Assembly: GCA_946122785.1 (NCBI GenBank)
Contig: CAMGYJ010000005.1
Coordinates: 61,268,200 to 61,332,199, forward strand
Direction: 5' to 3'
DNA: 64,000 nucleotides
From: Linum tenue
Taxonomy: Eukaryota > Streptophyta > Magnoliopsida > Malpighiales > Linaceae
Below the pieces are notes generated by a model. That model worked only from the letters and a program-made list of their open reading frames with translations. It was not told where the DNA came from and ran no database searches. Shown one piece after another: positions 22,123 to 34,151 of this stretch. Positions within the stretch are counted from its first letter, which is position 1; the number at the start of each line of letters is the position of its first letter. Made by a program: the position numbers and the translations under genes.

Positions 22123-23213
22123 ATGGCCGCCATGAGAGACCTTCCGTTACAGAAAGTGGCGATTTCGGGTCCCACATTAGCCTCCATGCTTCAGCGCTTC
22201 TCCTCCTCCGTCGGCGATGTGGACGGCCTTCTCTTCGGCCACGTAACGCACCTCGCTCCCACTCTTACCGACGACGCTCCCCATACCTCTAACTCCGACC
22301 CTTCTTCCTCCTCCGATTCACCGGAACTCGTAGCCACCATTACTTCCTTCATATGCCCTAACTCCGTGCTCTCCTTCTACGACGCTTTCGGCCTCGTGGA
22401 TACGCCTTCCCTCCAGCGCCTCCTCGTCGCTCACCCCGGCCGCCACCGGCAACACCTCCTTGGCTGGTTCTCCGCTCGCCGAAGAACGTCTAACCGTCCT
22501 TCGATGCGGGAATTTTCCGTGACGCGCTGCCTCTCCTCCAAATCCGAGCTGTCCCTCCCTGTCGAGAACGCGGAGAGTCCGGTAAATCTCGCCCCCTGTG
22601 TATTTCTCCTGTTTGCTACCCCCGTGCAAGAGCAATTGATTCATACGCATGAGTACCGCGCCTACCAGTTCCGTAATTCCACGGAATGTTTCGATTCTAA
22701 ATCGGTTGATATAGTGAACATTGGCCCTGCCTTCCGCGGGCATTATGGTTCGTTTAGCCCTAATTCGCCATTTCCAATGTTGAGCTGCGATTTGAGGAGT
22801 TCGTCGGCGATGAATGAGGATAGAAGCGAGGAGAGTAGTTTGGTTGAACTGAAGAAGGTGGCCAATGATCAAAAGGAGTTGGATATGTGTGCTGAAGGTT
22901 ATGGGGTTGCAAACTTGAACAGATTGATTGGTCATGAGGCTACCAGTTATACTGCAGGATTGGAGGATTTGTATGAGAAGATGTTGGTGAAGATTCAGAG
23001 CTTGGCTAGAGAAGTGGAAAGTGGCAATGCCAAGGTTCATCAGCTGGTGAGTTGTTGCTAATCTTTGTGATTGTGTAATCAAGCAAGCAGTCAAGGAGAC
23101 ATGAAATTCGTCAGCTATAGATGACAATTGAATGCTTATTCAATTTGAAATCTTGCAGGAAAGTCACAACCGGAAGTTGAGGTACAAAGTTGGCAAGGGT
23201 GGAGTTGAATGAC
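22123..23213 (+). CDS. Abraxas/FAM175-like MPN-domain protein
   Basis: Exon 1 (22123-23046, 308 codons) encodes an MPN-like domain (about residues 10-190) with DGLLFGHV at 34-41, SVLSFYDAFG and HPGRHRQHLLGWFSAR. The metal-binding JAMM histidine/aspartate pattern is not evident, as in the Abraxas subfamily, which scaffolds the deubiquitinase BRCC36 in BRISC and BRCA1-A complexes. A C-terminal coiled coil (YEKMLVKIQSLAREVESGNA) follows. A GT-AG intron (23047-23158) ends before exon 2. In phase, exon 2 reads EKSQPEVEV and stops at 23207-23209. Shifted by one base it reads SHNRKLRYKVGKGGVE and stops at 23211-23213, which continues the coiled coil. The AAAA run at 23160-23163 may carry an extra base. 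The start was taken at the first ATG. Confidence 0.87.
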
Positions 23214-25235
23214 AGTTGAAGTTTTGTGCTATGGATTGACGCCTGTGGCTTCAAGGGGTCGTGTAAGGTAACTTGTTTTCTTCTATTAAAGCTCATGTAC
23301 TTGACTTCATAAAAGGGGCACCCTTGCATTATTGTCTAGACAAAGATGCGAGAAGAGGTTTGAAATAGAGTTAATTGTAGAACTCTTAATTGTTGATTTT
23401 ATTGGTTTCTGAGAAGAAAAAAGAATGGTGCATTCCTTCTCTTGTGAGTGATAATAGTAGGAAATCTTCTGTATTTTTTTTATTATAAATTTGTGATGAT
23501 TTAACCTACGCAGTTTGTCAAGATTCTTTGTAACTGATGCTGCTAAGGGTCTCCTGAAGCAGCCCTATGTGCCTCTGCCTTTCCAGGGTTTGTGTAGCTT
23601 TGCAGCTTCAATGCAATACGACTTAAAAACATGCGTCTATGAGCGATTTATATGTGATGTGTACAAGTGTAGGAAGGATAAAAGCTTTTTGAGTCATATA
23701 CTGATGCAAATGATATTGGTTTTCTTTGGTCGCAAAGGGGTTGAGGTTTGTCTGAGGTAACATGGAAAGAGTTACAGATTATGGATATTAGGCCCATCTT
23801 TTTACCACTTTCTTGGTTTAAAATGCTTCTATTGGAGTTTGCAGTCATAAACTTTTTATGTTTCTTCGTGAAGCCAAACTAGGCAATAAAGCGTTTCGCT
23901 TCCTTAGTCTTGATCCACTGCTACCTTCTTAGAGGCTCTTGTTTCTTCCTATAGAACAGATGTCACTTGCCACCAGGGTTCTACAAATAAAATGCTGATT
24001 TCGACTTCGGTCTTTTTCTTTGAAACATTTATCATCACCCTATTTGATGGAATTGTCACCAGTAACTTGGTAATTAGAAGCAATAACCTATAGGAAGTGA
24101 TCCAATGGTGAAGGTGTAACCGTGACAGATTTAGACAGATGAAACAGAAATGTTATTTTTCCACATAATGTTAGCCACAACGTTCATCTTAGGATGGTTG
24201 GATGTTTTCTATCTTCCATTATCTCTATAGCTGCAATAGAATTTTACAGATAAGATATGAGAGTGGAAGAACGCTATACTCTGATCAATCTTGAATACTT
24301 GGCACCGTTGTTTGAAAATGGAAAGAATGTTTTATGTTAGATGGGAAAACTAAATTGGTCGGATCACAACAGTGAGTATGATTAACGGTGGCTGCTGAAC
24401 TCTGCATTCCAAGTTCACTTTCTGGTTCATCGTTTCCAGTTCATAGGGTGATTAGAAATCCGAACATTTTATTTATACTGTAATTGTTATGTTTGCAGAG
24501 TATGGAGGTGATCAATAATTAACTTCATCTTCTTCCTGTTTTTGCCAGAATTCCCTGAGAGAACAAGATCTTGAACTACTGTTTTTGAGAATTGTAATCA
24601 AGTCATTTTCTGGCAAAGCTTCTTGAGGATTGGTGCTCTTCATGGCCACTCATTTTGAGGCGAAGTTGGACAAGCCAAATGCTCGAGGGTTGTTTTGCAG
24701 AATGGCCTACCAGCTCTCTGCCTTGTCTGTCTGATGTAAAACCTTGTATAAACTCCTTTTCTGTTCAGAGCTTTCTTCCTTGTGCTCTTTCAAATCCCTG
24801 TCAGGAAAATGGATAGAAGAACAAACTAAAAAGAAATGTTGATTCTCAGTACCCTTCATTTTGTAGTTTGTACCACTTTAAAAGTCAAAATCTCTTCTGC
24901 ATTCATATTTGCTCTCAGGGCTGGCATCTTGCGAAAATCGCAGGCTTAGTGCCTCATCTATGTTTTATTTTTCCCAATAGATTCCTCTGAGAAAGAGAGA
25001 AAACATAGTTCACATATATATAGACCCTATCTACTAGGTAACCATGCAACAAAGTAAAACTTCGCTATTAATTGAGGTGCGCCATCAAATTAGTTACTCT
25101 GTTATCTGTCTTAAGAACAAATATAACGGATGCAGCTGGAAGGTCCTGAAGAAGCAAAGCAATATCTTGAACCATAATCCCAATCTAGGAATCACTAGTT
25201 GGCTTTCTGGTACCCATATGGGTAATACCCATCCC
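23214..25235 (+). other. 3' flank of the Abraxas-like gene, no clear gene
   Basis: About 2 kb of mixed composition. Small frames (for example 23515-23760) show no domain. The sequence lacks transposon ends that I can recognise. Part may be 3' untranslated sequence or a retained exon of the Abraxas transcript; TAATAAT- and AATAAA-like words are scattered. Confidence 0.35.
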
Positions 25236-25250
25236 GTACATCCAACATCA

Positions 25251-25479
25251 ATTTTTTTATTACTCAGGAACCTCAGCCCCACGTGTCACTTTGTGACAGC
25301 GGGTCCTACTAAATCTGGGGGCCACCGACAATCAAATTCGACGCCACTGGGGTTTTGCCCCCAACAGCCTTGTACCTCCGGGAACACCCACGGGCCTCGC
25401 TTGGATTCGAACCTGGGATCTGCAACTCCAAGTCTTCACTGTCGCGACAGCTTTACCGTTAGACTATCTTACCTTTGGT
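25251..25479 (-). mobile_element. tRNA-derived SINE with 15-bp target duplication
   Basis: Read on the minus strand it has a pol III A-box (TAGTCTAACGGTAAAG, 25466-25451) and a B-box (GGTTCGAATCC, 25413-25403). It ends 3' near ACTCAGTAATAAAAAAA-like sequence beside the left flank. The target duplication GTACATCCAACATCA is exact at 25236-25250 and 25480-25494. Length is 229 bp. These features define a recently inserted SINE. Confidence 0.92.
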
Positions 25480-25494
25480 GTACATCCAACATCA

Positions 25495-25775
25495 TTATAA
25501 GACTTTACATGTAAATTTTCAACTATAACAATAAACAGACCTATTATATCATTAAGTCAACAAATATACAATTATTCTTAATACGATTCAAATCATATGA
25601 TTACTTGGAATTGTGTTTTACATTGAGTAGAAGAGGAGAATTAAATACCCACTCTAATGTACACAACTAACCCACGTAGCCTACAGAAGTGAAACAACTT
25701 AACCACTAAAGACTCCCCTAATGACAATCTACATCTACACAATAAATAAAAGCCAAATGAGAAAATTTGAAGTCC
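25495..25775. other. Short AT-rich spacer
   Basis: No gene or element end was seen between the SINE and the SINE-like repeat. Confidence 0.4.
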
Positions 25776-25963
25776 CATTTCAAATTTCCTGCATCCAGAG
25801 TGAAAGTAGGAATGACATTTTGGTCTTCAGAATTACTTTTTTTTATTCATTAAAAAGACACTTACTAGGATTCGAACCATGACCACTTTAAAGAAAAGCA
25901 AAGATCATAACCAATCACACTAAGTACATTTGTTGTATTTTTTAAATTAAAAACATATAATCG
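25776..25963 (-). repeat. SINE-like repeat, copy 2
   Basis: It is homologous to 8896-9075. On the minus strand it carries TAGTGTGATTGGTTATG (A-box-like) and GGTTCGAATCC (B-box, 25878-25868), so tRNA ancestry is better preserved here than in copy 1. A third short piece starting CATTTCAAATTCCCTG lies at about 25988. No target duplication was found. Confidence 0.5.
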
Positions 25964-27379
25964 TAGAAAGGAAAAAACCCTTCCCCCATTTCAAATTCCC
26001 TGCTCTAGGAGCGTTTGTAGGAAGGGTAGAATAGGGAGTGTCAATTTTTTTTCTTTTTCCTCTGTGGAACGGGCCAACTTACCGTACACATGCGGATTTT
26101 AAAGTTATTCCATGGTTCAACCTCGACCAACCCAATTAGTCCAATTTTTATCATTTCAAATATATATTATGTAATTGCTTGATATCATAATGATTAAATT
26201 ATAGTGTATATTATAGGGAATCGTTTGGTATTTGTTAGTAAAAAACTAAACAGAAAGATCTATTTGGTTATTTTTAACATTAAAACAATCCTAAATATTT
26301 TCAGTTTCCTTTCGAAATTCTATAGTTTTATTCCCGAATTAGTGATGTGCAAATGACCAATTGCAGTCATCTCTTTTTTTTCATTATTTTTTATTTTCAA
26401 ATAGAAAGTTTAAAAGTAAAGAATAATTAGAGTTTGGCATAGGTCGGTCAAACAGGCTGAATTTCAAGTTTTGGCCCCTTGATCAAGTCTAATTTATAAT
26501 CACATGGTTTCCTGATACCCGATAAAAATCTCAATCCAAACCAGTTTGGTAGGTGATTCCGTGTTTACCACCATTTTCTAGGGATACAGGAACGGTGGTT
26601 CCTATCCCAAATCGTGTTGTTCATTCTTGATTTCTTTAGATTTTATCATGGCTTGGCAAAAAACCAGAAAGCACAATGATGACAAGATGAAAGTTTTATA
26701 AAGCAAATTAATCGGCCAACGGGCCGAGTAAAAGCTAGCAACGATTGTGAGATACTCATTTCCCGAAAACCGACGGGATAGGCGATTTTTTATTCGATTT
26801 TCTGGAATTCGGTTTCTATAAAACTTACTCCACTTCATCATATTACCAGAACAATATTATTTTACAAGGTAACAAGTACTTGATTTTGGTTCATAAGGGT
26901 GATTTTTGATTCATTGCATCATTCATGTCTCTTTCCTACTAAAATTCACTATTTTTATCACGTGTTTCCAAAAAAAAAACTATACAACAATAAACTATTT
27001 ACCCCACTACATTATCAATGTCATACCTCACCTTCCTCCGGCCAAATGGTCGGGGCCACGCTAGTAATTAAAGAAATTAAAATAAAGTATTATTATCCTT
27101 TTCACCTAAAAAATCTATTAATCAATAGATAGAGTATAATATTTTTCAAATCATTAGTTTCTAACTCTGATACATCTATTAAGTAATAGTTAACTATCAT
27201 AATTATCTTGTTAACAAGAGGGAAAAGTGAAAAAATGAAGTGAGAATTGACGTAAAGGAATTATATTTGGATTTGAGTGGGCCACTCAATTACATTTCTA
27301 CTATATGTTGTCTTAAGTTACCTTCACTATCATTGATAGGTTTGAATTTGATCCATGTATTTTTTATATGTGAAGAAAT
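25964..27379. other. AT-rich intergenic stretch
   Basis: No coding sequence, RNA gene or element termini could be supported. It contains homopolymer runs (for example about 26365-26400) and a few weak frames. Confidence 0.4.
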
Positions 27380-27553
27380 ATTTTTGGTGGGGCGGGTATG
27401 GATATGGGGCGGGAGAGGCTAAAATCATACCCGCCCCATACCCATCAAACTTTTTGCGAGTTTACCCATACCCAGTCAATGCGGGAATTTCCCACGTTGA
27501 CTGGGTCGGGGGCGGTCGGGTACCTGCGGCCATGAGTTTGATTGCCATACCTA
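27380..27553. mobile_element. Truncated hAT-type element inserted at the LINE 3' region
   Basis: The right end reads GATTGCCATACCTA, the same TTGCCAT..CTA terminus as the other hAT MITEs here. The body repeats GGGCGGGTATGG and GACTGGGTCGG. The matching left terminus was not found, so the element is truncated or rearranged. Confidence 0.6.
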
Positions 27554-30500
27554 CCATGAATGCAAATATTCATCAACTTGCGTTGAGAACATTCAAGAAG
27601 GCAGTCACGCAGTGCCATTGCCTCAAGAACATAAGGATTATAACAACCTTCATAACGAGTTTCTTTAGCTGCAATATAAGCATCGGAAGCATGGCGAAGA
27701 ACAAAAGCTGCAGAGCTAGACTCTCCTGATCGAGTACATGCATCGAATGAGCCATAATAATCCACCATGGAGGAAATAGATGTAATGGATGAGGGATGGA
27801 TTGTTGGTGTGCCACTGGCTGAATCGACCTACAGAAGAGCTCGATCATTCTCTAGGACTTGATGTTTCCATTGGGTTGCAAGCTCTTCCACTTTCACCTG
27901 CTTATACTCATAGAAAACAAAACATCGGTCCTTCCATATTCTCCAAAGCAAACAAACAACATGCAAAAGGAGATAATCCAAATCCAGACCCTCTTCTTTG
28001 AACAATAAAAGAACCCTTTTGCCAACTTCCCAAATGCTTATGAAGTCCCACCATCCTCCACAATTTTCTCGCGACAGGACACCGGAAAAATAAGTGCTCA
28101 ATTGTTTCTTCCTTGTGTCCACAAACTGGACAAATGGGAATGATCTCCATCCCCCGCGTTACTAAACTTTGTCGAGTACGGAGGATACGATGTATGCACC
28201 GCCACAAAAAGAACAGTAACTTCTGAGGAACCTTCCTCCCCCAAACCCAATTCCAGACTGAAGAATCCTTCAAATCGATCCGTGGTTTCGATAGAATCGG
28301 ATGTTGTCGATGAAAATCTAGATGATATGTTGACTTAACTGCAAATTTCCCCGTTGGTTCATAATGCAAGATCAGGGAATCTGGAAGCTACTTTTGAGAT
28401 AGTGGTATCCCTTGGATTAATCTAGTAGATTCCTCTGTGAAGAAATGATGCAGAGTCGCGAATTTCTAGGATCGAGTTCCTGGATCAATTATGGTAGCCA
28501 CAAACAAGAAGAATGTGATGAACCTGGAGAAGCTTGAGGTTTCGCAGGAGGATTTATTGGGATCCATGTATCGCTAAAAGCCCGTATTGAAGATCCATTA
28601 CCAACCTGTCGGCGGAGACCTTCCTGTAACAATTCCTGACCAAACAGAACACTACGCCAACCCCATGAAGGATTACTTCCTAAATTGGAAACACCCATGC
28701 AACTTTGGCTAGCAGAGCTTGATGGAAACACCCAAACTCCATAAACACCAGATCCCCTTCTTGTTTGGGTGAACACAACGCCTTCCAAGCTCACTAATGA
28801 ATACGTCGCTGACCCTGAACTGCCCCAACCAAAATTGAGCCATGAAATCATTCAGACATTTAATTAAATCACGAGGCATCCAAAAACACGGCATAACATA
28901 AATCGGTAGGGCATCTGCAACCGATTTGAGTAAAACTTCTTTAGCATCTGCGAAAAGAGCTCGATTCTTCCCTCCTTGAAGCAAGGATATCAATTTCTCA
29001 TTCACAAAACGAAATTTATCCAATTTAAAGTGTCCAAGTAAAGAGGGAAGACCTACATAACGATCTTGTACTCCAAAGGAACCAACCCCAAGAAAACATC
29101 TAGATCCTCTTGATTAGATTGATCGAGATTTGGACTAAAGCAAGCATGAAATTTTTGCATATTAACCCGCTGCCCACTAATCTCTTGATACTCACGTAGG
29201 AGCTCCAGAAGCTTACCTCCATCTCGTCTTGAAGCCCGTAAGAAGAGAAAAGATTCATCTGCAAAGAGTAAATGTGAAACCACTGGACATAGAGGGCTCA
29301 TCCTGTCACCATGAATACCGTGAGAGCGAATGGCCTTCTTAAGTAATGTTGTAAAACCTTCAGTGCAAAGCGTAATTAAAACATAGATAGAAGTTCTCAT
29401 TGTTTAAATCCCCACGAAGAAGGAAAATAACCAGAGAGACGACCATTCACTCTGACTGAGAAAGTCGTAGAGGTAATGCACTCTCGAACCCAATGAATCC
29501 AAGTATGAGAAAAACAAACTTCTCCATATCCAACTTTAGTGCCATGAATTTTTCTCTTTCCCGACGCTTATTAGAGATGAAATGCATGATTTCATGAGCG
29601 ACCAGCAAATTATTAATAATCTAACGATCCTGAACAAAGTCATTCTGTTTCGGAGAAATAAGATTAGAAAAAAGAGAACCTAATCGATTTACAAGAAATT
29701 TAGTAATGACTTTCTCAAGGAATTGACAGAGACTAATTGGCCAAAGCTGAGAAACATACTCCACCCTATCAACTTTACGGATAAGCGTGATCCAAGTATG
29801 GTTCATATTTCGAAGTCACTTACCGTATGAAAAAACAATGAGAGAGCTCTAATAACACTATCCCCAACAATATGCCAAAAAGACTTGAAGAAGCACCTCG
29901 TAAACCCATATGTACCCGGAGTTTTTAACTCCCCCATGTGAAAATAGTGTGCTTTATCTCCTTCGGAGTGTCTGGGGCAGTAAGACTTTGATTTATCATA
30001 TCCGTGACCAGAGGCTGAACGGGCAACACATTTACCCTTGATTTCACTCGATGAACAAAATCCAAACTCCGGTCTTCTGCCAAGAAGAGAAACTGATAGA
30101 AGTCAGTGGCAACTTGCTCAATAGCTGAAGGTTCGGTCACCCACTCCCTGCTACATTAAATAGCCCTTGAATTCAGTTCCTTCGACGACGGGTACGAGTA
30201 ACCGTATAAAAATAATTAGAGTTATGATAGCCTTTTTAGCCAAAAAACAGGAGAACATTGTTTCCAGAACATCTCCTTAATCGCCCAGGCCGACGCAAGC
30301 TCAGATTCAACGCGATCCAGAGCATCCCAATCAACCGGGTAATGGTTCCTAAATGTAGAGGAACGATGCCGCAATTCATTGATCTTACGAGCCGAATTTG
30401 TAGTGTCGCGTTTAGCCCACTAGAACAGCTTATGTCTGGCCATTTTCATCCACAATCATAATTGGAAGCACAGGGAACCACGAACCGGGGCCAACCAAAC

Positions 30501-31256
30501 TTCAGAAACTATATTCAAAGCTTCAACATTACTTCCCCATCGGGCATAAAACATTAATACATGCTTCTCAAAATGGAGTTCACCATGCCACCTATATAAG
30601 ATAGGCCTATGATCACTAACATGATCCGACAAATGATGAACTTCACTTCGAGGCCACTTATCAATCTAGGACATTGAAAACAAATGACGATCCAGCCTAC
30701 TATAGATTACTGTATGATCAAAATGTTTATTCGACCAAGTGAACCGAGGTCCCTTAAATCCAATATCCATGAGCCCCAAGTCATCAACAAAGTTCCAGAA
30801 CGGGAGAGCTCGCTGCAAATTGAACTCCCAACCTCCTTGCTTTTTAGTCATACTTAAAAGATCATTAAAATCACCCACTACCAAGAATGGAACAACAATC
30901 ATAGAACAATAACAAGAGAGATAAACAAACTGGCGCCGATGTTCAGCAACATCACATGACAAATAAATAAAAACCAACACATAACAACCCCCATTCATAC
31001 TTAATTACAATGAAATATAATAAGAGTCTTTACATAAAAAACTGACAGACACATCAGAACTCCAAGCAGCAACGAGGCCACCCAAAAAACCCAAAGGATC
31101 CATAATGCGACAATCCGCAACACCAAGTGACATAACAATATCATGAACATAAGTACGACTGTTTCTAGTTATAGAAAGGAATAAAAACACATGGATTATA
31201 CGCAAGGAGGTTGGACAATTCCAGGCTAAGAAGCTCATTCCGCCGGGTGGGGCCAC
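27554..31256 (-). pseudogene. LINE ORF2 (endonuclease, reverse transcriptase, RNase H), broken
   Basis: ORF2 opens MSFLAWNCPTSLR (31241 region), the usual start of the endonuclease. VVGDFNDLL and LGLMDIGFKGPRFTWSN follow at 30998-30666. Reverse transcriptase pieces include ISPKQNDFVQDR (29806-29621) and SHLLFADESFLFLRAS near 29254, where FADD is replaced by FADE. The zf-RVT region has CPVCGHKEETIEHLFFRC (28369-27908). RNase H-like sequence (27768-27554, ALRDCLLECSQRK) runs into the hAT fragment. Several frameshifts and stops show it is inactive. Confidence 0.88.
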
Positions 31257-31295
31257 TCGTTACTTGCCACCTCCACAGTTCCCAGAGTTTCTTGG

Positions 31296-32775
31296 TCATC
31301 CTGCTCCATGTTGCCTCTTTGGGGGCGGTTCATCACATTGAATTGGAGAGCTCATACCACCTGCCTCAAGCAAGAGGGGAGTACCTTGGCCTAGCCTTGT
31401 AGTGTCATTGTCCTGCATTTCCTCAAATGTCCGCTTGGCCCCATCGATTTTCATACTCGAATTAGAGGGTGCCCGGGTTGCACTTACAGGACGATTCTCA
31501 CTGATTTGGAGTGATGGCAGAGGAGAATTGATACCGGATCCTCTCCTACCAGACCTCATGACAGACGAAATCCCCGGATCTTGCCATGTCGGAATTTCAT
31601 AATTATAGGCCATCACAGCCTGTTGCATCCAGGGATCCAGATCCCTCATTTGAGGATGATCAACTTGCTTACTTGCCGTACGGTTCCCAAGATTTTCATG
31701 AGTACGAGGATAGATCCAGGTATATCCTCCATGGCCATGCCCGCGACTTGGCCCAGCCACAAAGCCTGTCGGCAAGAGAGTATTTTCATTCAACAAGATT
31801 CCATGTGGGCGGAGGACCGACATCGACACATCATACACCTTCAAACCTTGTGGAGGAGGAGGAAAGGAACAATGGGACTCACCATGGCCCAGACGACAGC
31901 GATGGAAGCATAAGAGGGGAGATACTCGTAGTCAAGGTTCGCCCAAAAACCGCCACGATTTTCATTCTGACCGAACAATTGAGATCTCAACGGCACCTCA
32001 GCATCAATCATGAACTTATCCTTGTTAAAGACTCACTTTGACCCGGGCGATCAGCATACAAGCCAATCTCGTGGAATGCCACACCCAGGTCCATGAGGTT
32101 GGCAAAACGACGCCCCAAGTTTAGAGTGCACAATTGAGGAGAAATTCTAGACTTGTAGACAACAAATGGCACACTAGTCAGAGACCTCACCAATGATTCA
32201 GTTGTGGGTTGCCAATGTTGGAGATGGAGAACAAAGTCTTTAATTTTCTAGGGGGGTAGACGTACAATCCTCTCACGAAGTTGGCCATTGACCACAATGA
32301 ACCGCCATAGACCCCTATTTGCTTCATGGACAATGATCGGTTGCGCCGCCGTGCCCCACATACCGTTTGCCACTCTTTGCATTGTCGTTCTAGACAATGG
32401 CCTGGGAGAGAACAACCTCCCTACAAGAATGATTTGTGCTTGCGCTGGATCAATTGCAACATCCTCACCGTCGAAAGCCACAATCTTATCTATGTCCATC
32501 AGATCCATGCTTGCCACCAAAAGTTGAATCGGGTGCCCAAATTGCCAGTTTGAAACTAGAGGAGCATATGAAATAGAGCAGAACCCAGAGAATAAACTAA
32601 AATCTGAAATATGCAGGGATGTTGGAAAGGAAGTTGAACCGAGTGCTCTACAAACTGCTCCTTTAAACCCATCGATAGTTATTTCAAAAATATAAACTGA
32701 TTTACACGCGTGGGGGATACCCACGGCAGCCGGCCAACCATCGCTCGCGAGGCGATCATGGATTGCTCTGAACAT
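31296..32775 (-). pseudogene. LINE ORF1 (nucleic-acid-binding gag-like), broken
   Basis: The frame at 32775-32248 contains AQAQIILVGRLFSPRPLSRT and then the VNGQLRERIVRLPP region, as in the DUF4283 domain of plant LINE ORF1. After stops the frame resumes at 32193-32008 (SVPFVVYKSRISPQLCTLNL) and 31844-31296 (Pro/Ser-rich tail). A zinc knuckle was not clearly seen. Confidence 0.7.
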
Positions 32776-32830
32776 GCACCGAAGAATCGGCTACAACTGA
32801 AAACTGACAAAATTGATCGAAGAAGAACAG

Positions 32831-33265
32831 GACGAGCGAGAATTGAAAGTTGATTGCTCTTTCTCTCTCATATTTCTCTCTTATCTTCGCCTACTAGTAA
32901 ATGTTTTTTGCCTCATCTATGATCTACCTACGAAGTATTGGATGGACTTTTACGTCTTGGGCTGATGATACGGATATTTATTGAGCCTGTTATCCAAATT
33001 AATAAATTATTCATTCTTCTAGGAATGATAATGAGTCCATAGATTAAGCAGTGCTCTACCCATACCTGCCCTGCTACCTACCAACTGGATCCATCCTTTC
33101 CAAAAGCCCGTTACAGGCTAGCTTTATGGGGGCCATAACCCACCGTCACAGGTTGGTTTTTACCTATTTGTTACTTATTTCAAATTTATGGCATTCTTGC
33201 ATTATAACTGAAACTCTGTGATAGAATATGGAGATATGGGGCTAATACCTCATAACTATTATTAG
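32831..33265. other. Spacer between the LINE and the copia-type element
   Basis: AT-rich sequence with no gene or element end recognised. Confidence 0.4.
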
Positions 33266-33484
33266 TGTTAGCATCCTATTAATAATCATGAGTACTATTA
33301 TGTAATTTGTTAAGAGTCATATTTCGTATTAGTTTGGGTTTCCATGTTAGAGTCTTAGAAGGAATGTGCTTAACTTATTATTTTTAGGATTGTAATGAGA
33401 GTAGGTCATTATAATCTCTATATAAACCCTTTGCGGTGTCAGTAATAAAATACAATAGTTCCACTGAATTCTGAGTTTTCAATA
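33266..33484 (+). repeat. 5' LTR of the copia-type element
   Basis: It begins TGTTAGCATCC and ends AGTTTTCAATA, next to the primer-binding site at 33485-33497. A TATA-like CTATATAAACCC is near 33418. Confidence 0.82.
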
Positions 33485-33729
33485 TGGTACCAGAGCCTAG
33501 TTTCTTGATCCAAAAATCCTAATAGAAAAAAAACCTAAGTTCCCTTCATACCCTGTCATCGGCCATGAGTCCTCAACCCGATCAATGATTTCTTTCTCCT
33601 CTACCCCTGAATTGCTCCATTCTTTATCTTTGGCATAACTTATTTGTTAGTTTTGTGTCAAGGTAAGGGATACTCCCTAGTTACCCCGTGTCCCCATGCC
33701 CAATCCCTTCATCTCATCTTTCTTCAAGA

Positions 33730-34019
33730 TAGGGGTGTGCAATGGTCTGGTCCGTACCGGACCACACCGGACCAAACCGTTGTTAAGACCGAACCGGACC
33801 AAACCGAGTAAAATGCGGTCCGGTCCTTGGTCCTCATGAATTTTATAATTACTGAAGAAATGGTGGACCGAGCTCATATTTGGACCGGACCGAACCGGAC
33901 CAAATGGACCAAATGCAAGAATGGTCCGGTCCTTGGTCCTAACATGTCTTTCACTAATGGACCGCGGTTCTCATGAGTTTGGTCCGGTCCGGACCGAACC
34001 GAACCGTTGCACACCCCTA
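33730..34019. mobile_element. hAT-type MITE, 290 bp
   Basis: Termini TAGGGGTGTGCAATGG and GTTGCACACCCCTA are inverted. The 8-bp duplication CTTCAAGA is exact (33722-33729 and 34020-34027). The interior is dense in GGTCCGGTCC and its complement. It is nested in the copia-type element. Confidence 0.93.
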
Positions 34020-34151
34020 CTTCAAGATACGAATGATACTATTTTTTGGCAAGAAAACTTGCGTTGAAATAAAATTAATTGCACATTTGACTACAAACAA
34101 ATTAATACCAAGACAAGATTCAAACTTTTTCAAACACAGTTCGAATGAGGG

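Larger units (their letters stand above)
27554..32830 (-). mobile_element. Near-full-length but decayed L1-type LINE
   Basis: Reading leftward from about 32830 the minus strand shows ORF1, an endonuclease, reverse transcriptase, zf-RVT and RNase H segments in the usual plant L1 order. Many stops and frameshifts separate them. The 3' end is cut by the hAT fragment at 27380-27553. The 5' end is placed only approximately. No target duplication was found. Confidence 0.88.

Noticed and set aside
25400..25470. A functional tRNA gene on the minus strand
   Set aside because: A- and B-boxes are present, but there is no cloverleaf acceptor stem, and the segment lies inside a 229-bp unit with a 15-bp target duplication, so it is a SINE head.
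25866..25925. A second tRNA gene
   Set aside because: Only box-like motifs; the sequence is shared with the repeat at 8896-9075 and no full tRNA fold is visible.
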